DNA from: Roseibium album
GTDB taxonomy: Bacteria > Pseudomonadota > Alphaproteobacteria > Rhizobiales > Stappiaceae
Direction: 5' to 3'
DNA length: 64,000 nt
Assembly (NCBI RefSeq): GCF_001404515.1
Contig: NZ_CXWE01000001.1
Coordinates: forward strand, 496,001 to 560,000
A program made the translations under genes and the position numbers. Position 1 is the first letter of the stretch; each line of letters opens with the position of its first letter. This document shows positions 8,694-18,457 of the stretch, piece after piece. The notes below the pieces were generated by a model. The model searched no databases and was not told the DNA's origin. It saw only the letters and a program-made list of their open reading frames with translations.

Positions 8694-9728
8694 GTGATTT
8701 TCAGGCAATTGTTCGACAAGACCTCATGCACATACACCTATCTGATGGCGAGCAGAAGTGGCGGTGAGGCGCTCCTGATTGATCCGGTCCTTGAACAGAC
8801 CGGCCGTTATCTGAAACTTCTTGAAGAACTCGATCTGAAACTCGTCAAGGTGATCGACACGCATATTCACGCCGATCATGTCAGCGCCATGGGAAAACTC
8901 AGGGACGCTACGCGTTGCGTGACCGTCATGGGTGAACAGTCGCCGACGGAAGTCGTTTCCATGCGGGTCGGTGACAACGAGAAACTGACCATTGAAGGGT
9001 TGACGCTTAGAGCGCTTCACACACCCGGCCACACGAGCGAGAGCTACAGTTTCCTGATGGACGACCGCGTCTTTACCGGTGACACTCTCCTGATCAGGGG
9101 CACTGGCCGCACCGATTTCCAGAACGGCGACCCGTACGATCAGTACCACTCCTTGTTTGAACGCTTGCTCAAGTTGCCGGAACAGACATTTGTCTACCCC
9201 GGGCACGACTACAAGGGTGACACCGTCAGCACCATTGCGGAAGAGAAGGCGTACAATCCTCGCCTCAATGTTTCCTCGGCGGAAGAATACGCCGAGATCA
9301 TGAACAACCTGAATCTTCCCAATCCGAAGATGATGGACGTCGCGGTTCCCGAGAATTTGAAGCTCGGACTGCGAATGGAAGCTCAACACCGCGTGCCCTC
9401 CGTTGAAGTGGACGCGTTGCTTGCGGACTGGCCGAATGTACAGATGCAGCTCGTCGATATCCGTGAGGAGAGCGAGCGCAGACGTGATGGCGCAATCCCG
9501 GGATCAATTCATTTGCCCTATGGACGGTTTGCTTCCCACTGTTCGGATGCCGGCACACTTCGCAGCCTCAACAGGAACGCGGACCTTTTGATCTATTGCG
9601 CCGTTGGTGAACGTTCGACGCTTGCTGTTGAAATAGCCAATGAATACGATCTGAAGGGACTTGCGCATCTGCCTGGAGGATTTCGCGCCTGGAAAGCCGC
9701 AGGTGGCGAGATCGAGGCGGTCGACTAA
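8694..9728 (+). CDS. ETHE1-like persulfide dioxygenase fused to a rhodanese domain (Blh type)
   Basis: A 344-residue two-domain enzyme. The MBL-fold dioxygenase occupies about residues 1-230, with THIHADH (56-62), HTPGH (109-113), D130 and H171 as iron-site residues and GTGRTDFQ as the ETHE1-type block. The C-terminal rhodanese domain (about 245-340) carries the active-site Cys302 in IYCAVGERS. Such fusions oxidise persulfide sulfur to sulfite and transfer sulfane sulfur, detoxifying sulfide in the cytoplasm. GTG 8694 is chosen because GGAGG at 8682-8686 is 7 bases upstream and the protein then begins like other family members. The gene ends in a bidirectional terminator shared with the convergent RNA helicase. 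Confidence 0.88.
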   Translation: MIFRQLFDKTSCTYTYLMASRSGGEALLIDPVLEQTGRYLKLLEELDLKLVKVIDTHIHADHVSAMGKLRDATRCVTVMGEQSPTEVVSMRVGDNEKLTIEGLTLRALHTPGHTSESYSFLMDDRVFTGDTLLIRGTGRTDFQNGDPYDQYHSLFERLLKLPEQTFVYPGHDYKGDTVSTIAEEKAYNPRLNVSSAEEYAEIMNNLNLPNPKMMDVAVPENLKLGLRMEAQHRVPSVEVDALLADWPNVQMQLVDIREESERRRDGAIPGSIHLPYGRFASHCSDAGTLRSLNRNADLLIYCAVGERSTLAVEIANEYDLKGLAHLPGGFRAWKAAGGEIEAVD

Positions 9729-9746
9729 CGCCTGGTCTTCGCGTCC

Positions 9747-9790
9747 GAAAAAAAGACCGATTGCCTTGGCAACCGGTCTGTTTGTTATTT
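9747..9790. terminator. Bidirectional intrinsic terminator between the dioxygenase and deaD-like genes
   Basis: The stem agaccgattgcc (9754-9765) pairs with ggcaaccggtct (9768-9779), with one mismatch and a 2-base loop. It is flanked by an A run (9748-9754) and a T-rich run (TTTGTTATTT), so it can end transcription in both directions. Confidence 0.8.
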
Positions 9791-11842
9791 CTGCGCCTTT
9801 GACGCCTTCCGCTCTGCACGGGAAGGCTTGTTCTTTTTCGGGGCCTTCTTTTTGGCAGCGGACGTTTTGGCCGCTATCCGTGGTTTCGGCTTGCGCCGCG
9901 CATCGGCGTCGCCTTCCTTGGCGCCCTTCCGGTGCGGTTTGCTGTCGCCGCTATCCTGGTCCTTTGAAAGCGCCTTCATGTCAAGCGGCTCATAAGCGGG
10001 ATGATTGGGAGCGGCATCATCGTCGCGGCGCCGTTTCTTGCCGCGTGGCGCATCGAAATCGCGCTTCGGGCCACGTTTCGGTTTGCCGGATTTGAGGCTG
10101 TCTTCCGGTCCGAGTGTCTCGTAGTCTGGTGCATCCGCCTTGCGCGGGCGGCGTTTGGGCGGACCGCCGCGGTCGCGCCGGAACCCGTCGTCCTTGGGTG
10201 GTGCGGGGATCTTGCCGCCCCGAGCGTCCAGAAGCGTGATCGTGACGTTTTCCTCGCCTGAACCCTCACGCTTGATAACATCGGAAAAGCGCTTGCCGTG
10301 ACTGCCTGCGATTTCGAAATACAGCTCGTTCTGGAAGATCTTGATCGCACCGACTTCTTTCTTGGTGACATGGCCCGCGCGGCAGATCATCGGCAGGATC
10401 CAGCGTGGCTCTGCCCGTTGCCTGTGACCGAGCGACAGGGAAAACCAGATGCCGTCCTCGAACTTTCCGGTAATTTCCGCGGTTCGGCCACCACGTGATC
10501 CGGCGTCCCGTCCCCTGAGCGAAGATTCATCGATCTCCGCAATCTCTTCCGGCGCGGGCATGCGAGACTGTCTCAGCTTGACGAACGCAGCTGCCAGTTG
10601 TTCCGCGCTGTGCAGTGCGAGGAGTTCCATCGCCAGTGCACGGTCCTCGTCTTCGAGTTCCACTGACAGCGCAGGGTCGGCAAGAAGCCGTTCCTTGTCG
10701 TTTGCGCGGATGGCTTCGGCCGTGGGCGCACCGGTCCAGGTTGCCTTGATCCCCGCAAATTGAAGTACGCGTTCAGCCTGGCGCCGTCTTGGGAACGGCA
10801 CCATGAGAACACAGGTTCCCTTTCGTCCTGCGCGGCCGGTACGCCCGGACCGATGGAGCAGTCCAGCTTTCCCGGTTGGAAGATCCGCGTGGACAACCAG
10901 ATCCAGATTTGGCAGGTCAATCCCGCGTGCGGCAACATCGGTGGCAACGCAGACGCGCGCGCGGCCGTCTTTCATGGCGGCCAATGCACTGGAACGCTGT
11001 TCCTGGCTGAGCTCGCCGGAAAGAGAAACAATCGAAAAGCCGCGGTTGGCGAGTCGCGACGTCAGACGGCTGACGGCTTCGCGTGTAGAACAGAAGACAA
11101 TCGCCTTTTCAGCCTCATGCATTCGCAGGACGTTGATGATTGCGTTCTCTCGTTCATTCGGCGCAACAGGATGAGCGACATAATGGATGTCGCCGTGCTG
11201 CTCCCGCGCGTTGATAGTCGAGAGACGAACCGCGTCCTTCTGAAACCTCTTCGCAAGCTCCGCAATCGGCTTGGGAACGGTCGCCGAAAACATCAGCGTT
11301 CGGCGCTCCTGAGGAGCCGCGTCGAGAATAAACTCAAGATCCTCGCGGAAACCCATGTCGAGCATTTCATCGGCTTCATCGAGTACGACCGCGCGCAATT
11401 CAGACAGGTCAAGCGCGCCGCGCTCGATATGGTCACGCAAGCGGCCAGGTGTTCCGACGACGATGTGCACGCCGCGATCCAGTTGCCGCCGCTCGGTGCG
11501 CGGATCCATCCCGCCGACGCAGGACGCGGTGACGGCCCTGGCTTCTTCATAAAGCCAGGTCAGTTCTTCCTTGACCTGCAGCGCAAGCTCACGGGTCGGG
11601 GCAATCGCAAGGGCAATCGGAGCACCGGCTTTTCCAAGGTGTTCATTGTCGCGAAGGAGGGTCGGGGCGAGAGCAAGGCCGAAGGCAACCGTTTTTCCGG
11701 AACCGGTCTGGGCGGACACGAGAAGGTCCGCTTCTGCTGGTGCGTCGCTCAGAACGCTTTCCTGGACAGGCGTCAGGCTTTCATAGCCCCGCTTCGCCAA
11801 CGCGGCCGACAGGGCCGGGGCGAGTGAATTCAATTCGGTCAT
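9785..11842 (-). CDS. DEAD-box RNA helicase with DbpA-type RNA-binding domain (DeaD/CsdA-like)
   Basis: A 685-residue helicase. The Q motif region (LTPVQESVL), AQTGSGKT (44-51), PTRELA, DEAD, SAT and HRSGRTGRAG are all intact. A DbpA-like RNA-binding domain follows at about 470-550 (starting GIWFSLSLGH). The last 130 residues are a low-complexity Lys/Arg/Pro tail (KRRPRKAD, KKAPKKNK), which probably binds RNA non-specifically. The likely role is ribosome assembly or mRNA unwinding, often cold-induced in the family. Its start is divergent from the chemoreceptor at 12150, across a 307-base A/T-rich region long enough for a long 5' leader. It is one of several DEAD-box paralogues expected, so I give no symbol. 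Confidence 0.85.
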   Translation of the reverse strand: MTELNSLAPALSAALAKRGYESLTPVQESVLSDAPAEADLLVSAQTGSGKTVAFGLALAPTLLRDNEHLGKAGAPIALAIAPTRELALQVKEELTWLYEEARAVTASCVGGMDPRTERRQLDRGVHIVVGTPGRLRDHIERGALDLSELRAVVLDEADEMLDMGFREDLEFILDAAPQERRTLMFSATVPKPIAELAKRFQKDAVRLSTINAREQHGDIHYVAHPVAPNERENAIINVLRMHEAEKAIVFCSTREAVSRLTSRLANRGFSIVSLSGELSQEQRSSALAAMKDGRARVCVATDVAARGIDLPNLDLVVHADLPTGKAGLLHRSGRTGRAGRKGTCVLMVPFPRRRQAERVLQFAGIKATWTGAPTAEAIRANDKERLLADPALSVELEDEDRALAMELLALHSAEQLAAAFVKLRQSRMPAPEEIAEIDESSLRGRDAGSRGGRTAEITGKFEDGIWFSLSLGHRQRAEPRWILPMICRAGHVTKKEVGAIKIFQNELYFEIAGSHGKRFSDVIKREGSGEENVTITLLDARGGKIPAPPKDDGFRRDRGGPPKRRPRKADAPDYETLGPEDSLKSGKPKRGPKRDFDAPRGKKRRRDDDAAPNHPAYEPLDMKALSKDQDSGDSKPHRKGAKEGDADARRKPKPRIAAKTSAAKKKAPKKNKPSRAERKASKAQK

Positions 11843-12149
11843 AGAGATCTTTCAACTGCTCCGGATCATCTGCATGCCAATCAGCAGTCTACCGGATCCG
11901 CCCGGACTTCGTCGGGCGAGGATTTGCGCGGCTTATATATGCAAAAGCGGCTGTCGTCCACAGCGACCACATGACTCAATATTAGGCACAAGTGAAAGTA
12001 GTAACGATGGTTGCAAATGTGATTGGTATGAATTTAGTTGTAATTTTTAACATTAGACATAAAAGATTGTATTTTCACCCTCAGGTAGAGTGAATTTATT
12101 AACCTGCAACCATGCTAAATCCGGTCAGTTGAAGCGATGGGAGTGTCCG
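11843..12149. promoter_or_regulatory. A/T-rich divergent promoter region between the RNA helicase and chemoreceptor genes
   Basis: No gene is visible. The stretch 11935-12110 is much richer in A/T than the rest of the window (for example around 12030-12080) and must carry both divergent promoters. I see no clear operator palindrome. Confidence 0.5.
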
Positions 12150-14471
12150 ATGCTGAAATCGATTCGCATGCAGATCGCCCTGCTGGCGATTGTGCCGCTA
12201 TTGGCCTACGGTGTTGCGACATTTATCGCGCTCAACGAGGCCTACACGGAAAGCCGGGTTGCCGCCGATATCTATCCGACGGCGCTGATGGCCGAAAAAT
12301 CCGAGGCCGTGCTGCATGAATTGCAGAAGGAGCGGGGCAGGACTGCCGTTCTTCTTGCATCAGGCTACTCCGATGAGCCCAGGGCCCTCCTGGACAGGCA
12401 ACGCGGCGCAACCGACAAGGCGCTTGACGACCTGCGAAAGACGGTTGTTGATTTCAATGTCGGCAATCCCAAGCTTGTTGAAGAAGTCCGCGCCACTGCA
12501 AGCGGGTTGGACACCATCGCAGGGCACCGCTCCGGAATCGATGGCCGGATCCTGAACGGCAAGCAAAACCTGGAATTTTATTCAGGTAAGATTCGCGACC
12601 TGATCCTGATTATTCAGGAAGCCCAGCATGCGAGTGCGGATCCCGAATACGCCGAACAGATGACACCATTCCTGCTGCTCACCGAAGCGATCGAGGCAGG
12701 TGGGCTGGAACGTGCGCTTGGTGCTCAGCTCTTCACGATCATCGAGAAGAACGAAGAAATACCAGTTGATCGGTTTCTTGCCTATTTTGATCGCTTGTCG
12801 GTTGAAACCACGTTTCTGGAGAACTTCAAGAGTGTTGCGACGCCGGAAGAGCTCGCATCCTACAACCAGATCGTGGTGGGGCCGGCTGTCAATCAGATCG
12901 CGGAGTGGCGCAGTGTTCTGCGCAATTTGCCGCAGACGCAGGACGGTCAGGGGATCGAGGGATCCGTCTGGTTCGGTAAGGCGACCGAACGCCTGAACCT
13001 GATCCGAGAGACATCGCTGGGGATGCTCAAGGCCGGAGAACTAAGAGCACAGGAGCTTGCTGCTGCCGCGATTTCCCACCTGAATTACGTAATTGCCGAA
13101 ACGCTTGCTGTTATCCTTCTGACCCTTGCAATATGTGTCTGGCAGCTCCGCGGCGTCAACGGTGTCCTGGCAAACCTGACTGCCAACCTCGTGCGCATTT
13201 CCAATGGTGATATCGAGTTCAAGATGCCCTACGGCGAGCGTAGCGACGTCATTGGGGATCTCGCGCGTGCCGGTGGTGTTTTTCAGGAGAACGCGAGGGT
13301 GCGTCAGAAACTGGAGACCGAAGCTGCCAAGGAACGTGATCGCGAGCGCATGCGCCAGAATCACGTTGAGGAATTGATCAACAAGTTCAAGGATCTGATG
13401 AACAGCGTTACAGGCGAAGTTCACGAAAAGACAGGCACCATGACCGAGATTGCTGCGCGTGTCCGGTCGATCTCGCAAGAAGCATCTGGAGCTGCAACAC
13501 AAGCCCGCGATGCATCCGCCTCGTCATCAAACAACGTTCAGACAGTCGCAGCCGCAGCCGAAGAGATGTCCGCCGCGATCCAGGAAATCATGAGCCAGGC
13601 CGATCGTGCCAACACTGTCATCAGCGACGCGACGGGTGTGGCGCAACGAACTGATCAGAGTGTTTCAAGCCTAGCGGAAGCGGTGGAAAAAATAGGAACC
13701 GTCGTGGAGATGATCCGGGCAATTGCCGAACAGACCAATCTCCTGGCGCTGAATGCGACCATAGAGGCCGCAAGAGCCGGTGAGGCCGGCAAGGGGTTCG
13801 CGGTGGTCGCGGCGGAGGTCAAGGAGCTTTCCACGCAAACCGCCAAGGCAACGGAGGAAATCTCAAGTCAGATTTCCTCCGTGCAGGGACTGACCGATGA
13901 AGCCGTCGGTTCCATTCGGAAGATTTCCGGTTCCATTGAGATGATCAGTGAAGTGACCAGTGCGATCACAACCGCGGTCGGTGAGCAAAGCGTTGCGACG
14001 CAGGAGATCTCGCAAAGCATCACCATGGCCGCGAGCGAGACGAGCAATGCCGTCAACAGCGCCGAAAGCGTCGATCAGGCCGTTCAGACAACTGCGGGTG
14101 AAGCTCAAATCGTCGATCGTATCTCCGGCGAGGTCAAGGACGTTGCCGATCAGATGGCAAAGGGCATCGAAGGGTTCCTTGTTGAAATGGCCCAGGATGT
14201 TGAGGAACGCCGCCGGGCCTCGCGCACACTGGAGACGGGTCAGACGGTAACATTGACTACTCAAGACGGGCGCGAGATTACGACCAGCCTGGTGAACAGT
14301 TCCGAAGGTGGTGTTGCAGTCACCAGCTTTGAAGGTGCCGACGTTGGAATGCGCATTACCTATGAGGACGCGTCCGGTGACAGGCACCCCATGGAAGTCA
14401 GGTGGGTGAAGGATGGTATTGCCGGACTGAAAATCAATGCGGCTGAAGACCACCTGTATGCGGCGGCTTGA
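12150..14471 (+). CDS. Methyl-accepting chemotaxis protein with NIT sensor and C-terminal PilZ domain
   Basis: A 773-residue receptor. Membrane helix 1 is at residues 8-28. The periplasmic region to about 325 begins with the [25 protein letters not shown] pattern of nitrate/nitrite-sensing (NIT) domains. Membrane helix 2 lies near 330-350, followed by HAMP and a methyl-accepting signalling domain with the [19 protein letters not shown] hairpin tip. A PilZ domain fills the last 90 residues, with RRASR and the N-S-S-E-G-G motif that bind c-di-GMP in this fold. It could therefore couple a nitrogen-oxide-like signal and c-di-GMP to the chemotaxis kinase. ATG 12150 is chosen for the GGAG 7 bases upstream. 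A terminator at 14511 follows. Confidence 0.85.
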   Translation: MLKSIRMQIALLAIVPLLAYGVATFIALNEAYTESRVAADIYPTALMAEKSEAVLHELQKERGRTAVLLASGYSDEPRALLDRQRGATDKALDDLRKTVVDFNVGNPKLVEEVRATASGLDTIAGHRSGIDGRILNGKQNLEFYSGKIRDLILIIQEAQHASADPEYAEQMTPFLLLTEAIEAGGLERALGAQLFTIIEKNEEIPVDRFLAYFDRLSVETTFLENFKSVATPEELASYNQIVVGPAVNQIAEWRSVLRNLPQTQDGQGIEGSVWFGKATERLNLIRETSLGMLKAGELRAQELAAAAISHLNYVIAETLAVILLTLAICVWQLRGVNGVLANLTANLVRISNGDIEFKMPYGERSDVIGDLARAGGVFQENARVRQKLETEAAKERDRERMRQNHVEELINKFKDLMNSVTGEVHEKTGTMTEIAARVRSISQEASGAATQARDASASSSNNVQTVAAAAEEMSAAIQEIMSQADRANTVISDATGVAQRTDQSVSSLAEAVEKIGTVVEMIRAIAEQTNLLALNATIEAARAGEAGKGFAVVAAEVKELSTQTAKATEEISSQISSVQGLTDEAVGSIRKISGSIEMISEVTSAITTAVGEQSVATQEISQSITMAASETSNAVNSAESVDQAVQTTAGEAQIVDRISGEVKDVADQMAKGIEGFLVEMAQDVEERRRASRTLETGQTVTLTTQDGREITTSLVNSSEGGVAVTSFEGADVGMRITYEDASGDRHPMEVRWVKDGIAGLKINAAEDHLYAAA

Positions 14472-14510
14472 ATTGCAACCCCCTCCACGCAATTGAGCTA
14501 GTTCGCACAA

Positions 14511-14554
14511 GGCCGGGAAAGACTTGCATCGCAAGGCTTTCCCGGCTTTTCTCT
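14511..14554 (+). terminator. Strong intrinsic terminator after the NIT-type chemoreceptor
   Basis: The stem gccgggaaag (14512-14521) pairs with ctttcccggc (14537-14546). A second nested stem, cttgc/gcaag, continues it, and TTTTCTCTGTT follows. The run ends only 5-6 bases before the ligase start at 14559. Confidence 0.85.
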
Positions 14555-14558
14555 GTTC

Positions 14559-16208
14559 ATGCAGGCTTTCTCCCAGCTTCTGGACCGACTTTCCCTCGAA
14601 CCCCGGCGCCTTGCGAAGGAGGCGTTGCTGGTGCGTTACTTTCAGGAAACGGCCAATCCGGATCGTGGCTACGCCCTTGCCGCACTGACTGGGGGACTTT
14701 CGTTCAAAAACGCAAAACCTGCGCTTCTTCGATCCCTGATCAGTGAACGAACAGATCCGCAGCTGTTTGCGCTATCTTATGATTTTGTCGGGGATCTTTC
14801 CGAGACAATAGCGCTGATGTGGCCCGAGGCCGGAAGGAACCGTCCTGATGTGACCAACGGCGAATTGACGCTGACGCAGGTCGTTACTGAATTGGAGACT
14901 GCCGGAAAAACAGACGTTCCCCGATTGTTGACGGCATGGCTTGACCGGCTGGACGAGACAGGCAGGTGGGCGTTGTTGAAACTCGTGACCGGCGGCCTGC
15001 GTGTCGGTGTCTCCTCAAGGCTTGCCAAGACATCGGTTGCAAAGCTCGGCTGTCTGGATGTGTCTCAGATTGAAGAAGTCTGGCATGGATTGAAACCGCC
15101 CTATGAAACTCTGTTTGCCTGGGCAGAGGGAAAAGGCACAAGACCTGACAATCAGGATCCGGCACCGTTCCGGCCGGTCATGCTGGCGCACCCGCTGGAT
15201 GAAGCCCGGGATACCGGCATACTGGTGGCTGCGGACTACGCAGTTGAATGGAAATGGGACGGCATCCGGGTGCAGGCAGCGGCAGGGGAGACTTCAAGCG
15301 GTGAAACGGTTCGCCGCCTTTACAGCCGCACGGGCGAGGATATTTCCAGGGCGTTTCCCGATATTGTCGAGTTGCTGGATTTCAATGCCTGCATAGATGG
15401 TGAGCTTCTGATTGTTCATGATGGCAAGGTAAAACCCTTTTCCGACCTTCAAAAACGTCTGAATCGCAAGACAGCAGGACCGAAACTGATCCGGGACCAT
15501 CCGGCAGCGATCCGGGCATATGATCTGCTCCAGATAGGTGACGAGGATCTGCGCGACAGGCCGTTTGTTGAGCGGCGCAAGAGGTTGGAGGTATTCATTG
15601 GTACAGTTTCAGATCCGCGCATCGAGCTGTCGCCGATGGTTGAAGTGAACGGGTGGGATGAAATAGCCGCCGCACGCGCCGACCCGCACAAACTTCTCCG
15701 GTCCGACGACGCCGAAGCTGTCGAGGGACTGATGCTCAAGCAATGGGCCTCTTCATATGTCAGTGGCCGGCCGAAAGGACCCTGGTTCAAATGGAAACGC
15801 GAACCGTTTCTGGTCGACACCGTGCTCATGTATGCTCAGCGGGGACACGGAAAACGGTCTTCCTTTTACTCGGACTACACATTTGGCGTCTGGCGGCGCG
15901 GAGATGCCGGCGAGGAATTGGTGCCGGTCGGCAAAGCCTATTTTGGCTTCACCGATGAAGAACTTCGTGAAATTGACCGATTTGTCCGCAACAACACAAT
16001 CAACCGTTTCGGCCCTGTGCGGGAAGTCGAACACGGCAAGGATCAAGGTCTTGTTCTGGAAGTGGCCTTCGAAGGACTGAACCGTTCGACCCGGCACAAG
16101 TCCGGCGTTGCCATGCGGTTTCCAAGAATATCCAGGTTGCGATGGGACAAGCCGCCGGCGGAAGCCGACCGGTTGGAAGCGTTGGAAGCGTTGTTGCCGG
16201 ACAGTTGA
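14559..16208 (+). CDS. ATP-dependent DNA ligase of the ligase-associated repair module
   Basis: A 549-residue ligase. The N-terminal helical domain (residues 1-200, LLDRLSLEPRR..K) is typical of this bacterial group. The nucleotidyltransferase motif I is E-W-K-W-D-G with K232 as the adenylated lysine. Further ligase motifs and an OB fold (about 420-545) follow. It seals nicks during a damage response, working with the exonuclease, helicase and PdeM at 0.7-5.1 kb, from which it is separated by unrelated genes. ATG 14559 matches the family start, but it has no Shine-Dalgarno sequence and follows the terminator of the upstream gene by about 6 bases, suggesting leaderless or unusual initiation. 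Confidence 0.9.
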   Translation: MQAFSQLLDRLSLEPRRLAKEALLVRYFQETANPDRGYALAALTGGLSFKNAKPALLRSLISERTDPQLFALSYDFVGDLSETIALMWPEAGRNRPDVTNGELTLTQVVTELETAGKTDVPRLLTAWLDRLDETGRWALLKLVTGGLRVGVSSRLAKTSVAKLGCLDVSQIEEVWHGLKPPYETLFAWAEGKGTRPDNQDPAPFRPVMLAHPLDEARDTGILVAADYAVEWKWDGIRVQAAAGETSSGETVRRLYSRTGEDISRAFPDIVELLDFNACIDGELLIVHDGKVKPFSDLQKRLNRKTAGPKLIRDHPAAIRAYDLLQIGDEDLRDRPFVERRKRLEVFIGTVSDPRIELSPMVEVNGWDEIAAARADPHKLLRSDDAEAVEGLMLKQWASSYVSGRPKGPWFKWKREPFLVDTVLMYAQRGHGKRSSFYSDYTFGVWRRGDAGEELVPVGKAYFGFTDEELREIDRFVRNNTINRFGPVREVEHGKDQGLVLEVAFEGLNRSTRHKSGVAMRFPRISRLRWDKPPAEADRLEALEALLPDS

Positions 16209-16332
16209 GCATTGACAGGGATGAGGCGGAAAGTTTCCGCAAGCCGCGCTTTGGCCATGGATTTGTGTCACCCATCACCGCTATGAGAGTACAGCGACAG
16301 GTCTGCTGTTGAGCAAAACCCGGAGACCCACG

Positions 16333-16869
16333 ATGACGATGCGCAAGATTACGTTCCTTTACCTCCTTGGCGCGGTAGCGGCTGTCTTGGTCCTGGCGGT
16401 ACCTGCGCAAGCCCAGTCAGGAATGGCAGGCAAGGATTCCCAGGCCGTGACCGAGGGACAGCCCGAGCGGTTCTCTCTTGTTGAAGCCGACGGAGACATC
16501 CTGAGGGTCGACCGGCAAACTGGCACTGTTTCGATTTGCCGGAAACAGAACAGCTCCTGGAGATGCAACCCGGTGCCATTGGCGGAAGAAGCCTATCTTG
16601 CGGAAATCAATGAGCTGGCAGCGGAAGTTGACCGCCTGTCAGCCCGTCTTGAGCAACTGGAAGATCAGGCCGGATCTCCCGCGCCGCAAGCACCTGGTTC
16701 GACTCTGAAACGGCAGGGTCCGAAGACAGATGAAGGAGACCAGACATCCAGATGGATCGAGGAGGATGAGGAGCTGGAACGGGTTCTGACCTTTACTGAA
16801 AGTGCCATGCGGCGATTTTTCGGCATGGTGCGCGACTTGCAGAAAGACTTTGACAACGACGGGAACTAG
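16333..16869 (+). CDS. Exported coiled-coil protein of unknown function
   Basis: A 178-residue protein I cannot assign. It has a clear Sec signal peptide (hydrophobic core FLYLLGAVAAVLVLAV, cleavage after AQA near residue 28). It then has a small domain with two cysteines (SICRKQNSSWRC, likely a disulfide in the periplasm), a predicted coiled coil at about 80-105 (EINELAAEVDRLSARLEQL), a Pro/Gly linker and an acidic helix near the end. ATG 16333 is preferred: CGGAG lies 8 bases upstream, while the frame opens at TTG 16309. It is probably periplasmic and lies 100 bases after the ligase on the same strand, with no obvious functional link. Confidence 0.7.
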   Translation: MTMRKITFLYLLGAVAAVLVLAVPAQAQSGMAGKDSQAVTEGQPERFSLVEADGDILRVDRQTGTVSICRKQNSSWRCNPVPLAEEAYLAEINELAAEVDRLSARLEQLEDQAGSPAPQAPGSTLKRQGPKTDEGDQTSRWIEEDEELERVLTFTESAMRRFFGMVRDLQKDFDNDGN

Positions 16870-17115
16870 ACGTGGTGCCTCAACTGGGTGTCTTCTTCGA
16901 ACACGGTGTCCGGGAGACCAGTGATCAATAGCACCCACCGTAAAGCATTCACGAGCCTGTACGATGAGGGGTCTCGCACTTGCCCCTGTATTCTGTCGCA
17001 AATTGAATTGAAGCCCAACAAGCCGCCTGGGTGCTCACGAGCGAATTTCGGGTTGAGAAGCGCAGGCAAGTTTTGGATTGCCTTGCGCCCGGTCTTAACT
17101 GCTAAACCGTTTGAG

Positions 17116-17985
17116 TCAGTCGATTAGCATCTTTGAAATGCTGCTGTGAGCCTCTTCCGGCAAGGCAACGGCCTTGCGCGTCGAAAGATCCATTGTCAGG
17201 GCGACAACGTCCAGGGTCGCAACCAGTCTGGTCGTACGGCTTTCAAACAAATGATGCCGCATCGAGAAAGTGTTGGCGTTGACGCTGGTAAATCCTGTTG
17301 CGACGACCACTGTGTCTCCGGATTTAACCGGTGTCGACCAGGTCAGCTTCATCTCTGCGGCGACCCGGCCATATCCGTTTTGGTTTAGATATGCATGATC
17401 CATCGGTGTGCGCTGCCAGACATGCGCGACGCCATCGGTAAAGCAGGAGAGGGCAAACTGGTCATCTGCCTTTCCATCCGGCCCGATGTTGCGCGGCAGC
17501 ACCGTTCCCCTGAAGCAGATTTCCGCGCCGTGAGACAACAGTCCTGGCAACGAGGTGCGTAGTCCCGCCGGGCCGGACGGGATTCCTCGCGGCGCTGCTT
17601 CGGAAATCATGGGGGTCTGGAATTCCTTGAAACGCTGACGCAGCGATTTGGCGGAATTCGGGCTTGGTTCATATCCGTCGAGAGCGGTTGCCGCCAGGGT
17701 GCCTGTGGTTCCGTCACGCATTTCATGCACAACGGTCAACATGTGCGGACCGTCGAAGGCAACGCTGGAGTGTACAGTTATCAGATCGCCTGTGCGTAGT
17801 TCCCGGTGGTAGCGGACGTGTCTCACACGCCTTGCACCGACGATTGTTTCACTCAACCCGCACATCAAACGGAACTGGCGGTCGGCTTCTTCAAATCGGT
17901 TAAAATAGAACTGAACGTTTAGGTGATCATTTTCATCGCATTCCCAGCGATTCACAAATGAGTAAAGAGTAGCTTGAATGGTCAT
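17116..17985 (-). CDS. Double-hotdog acyl-CoA thioesterase-like protein
   Basis: A 289-residue protein with two hotdog halves. The first (about 10-110) has the 4HBT-like opening ECDENDHLNVQFYFNRFEEA, in which an Asp/Asn beside the His is expected at the catalytic site. The second half (about 140-280) resembles the acyl-ACP/acyl-CoA thioesterase partner fold (GRVAAEMKLTW, FSMRHHLFES). It probably hydrolyses an acyl thioester in the cytoplasm; the acyl chain is unknown. It stands alone, transcribed away from a 470-base A/T-rich region. Confidence 0.7.
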   Translation of the reverse strand: MTIQATLYSFVNRWECDENDHLNVQFYFNRFEEADRQFRLMCGLSETIVGARRVRHVRYHRELRTGDLITVHSSVAFDGPHMLTVVHEMRDGTTGTLAATALDGYEPSPNSAKSLRQRFKEFQTPMISEAAPRGIPSGPAGLRTSLPGLLSHGAEICFRGTVLPRNIGPDGKADDQFALSCFTDGVAHVWQRTPMDHAYLNQNGYGRVAAEMKLTWSTPVKSGDTVVVATGFTSVNANTFSMRHHLFESRTTRLVATLDVVALTMDLSTRKAVALPEEAHSSISKMLID

Positions 17986-18457
17986 TCTATAACTTCGTGC
18001 GCTTAGTGATTTATTAGGTTTTTGCGAATTGGTACAAGTTCATTTGTTGCTCTCTTTTGAGATTTTATCAATAAGAAATGTAGACTGTGGAAAAAATAGT
18101 TTGGATTGATCGCGAAATATTCTCAATAGGTGAAATGCTACTGCGGAAACTTAACATTAAACCCGTAGTTGCACGTTCCGATATGAAGTTAATCTAGGTT
18201 TTATATTAAAAGGGAAGAATTGCGTGCCGGCGAAAATCTATCGCCTTGCCGTAGAGGCGCGGATGAAAAAGTGCATACATTCACCAAAAGCATTGTTTGA
18301 CTTGCGCGCAACCCATGATGCAAACATACTTCAAACAAGCCGCATTACGGAACAAAAAGCCGATAGAGTCGCCTTGAAGCGCACGCTTGCAGCGGAGCGC
18401 TCGGCGAAAAAAAGGCTGGTAAGGCGGAAAAGTGACCGTTGAGGGAGGAAAAACAAC
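17986..18457. promoter_or_regulatory. A/T-rich intergenic region upstream of the NarL-type regulator
   Basis: A 470-base stretch with much lower GC than average, carrying the divergent promoters of the thioesterase and the regulator. It includes one doubtful 72-codon ORF (see 18224-18442). I see no palindrome long enough to call an operator. Confidence 0.5.
18224..18442 (+). CDS. Possible small basic protein
   Basis: A 72-codon GTG-started ORF ending 15 bases before the regulator. AAAGGGAAG lies about 8 bases before GTG 18224, which favours translation. The product is strongly basic, especially at its C-terminus (ERSAKKRLVRRKSDR), with no membrane segment. It could be a short leader gene co-transcribed with the regulator, or chance. 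I do not recognise it. Confidence 0.3.
   Translation: MPAKIYRLAVEARMKKCIHSPKALFDLRATHDANILQTSRITEQKADRVALKRTLAAERSAKKRLVRRKSDR

Noticed and set aside
10760..11827. 355-codon plus-strand ORF opposite the RNA helicase
   Set aside because: It mirrors the GC-rich third positions of the helicase gene; composition (many R, G, Q, H) is that of an antisense frame.
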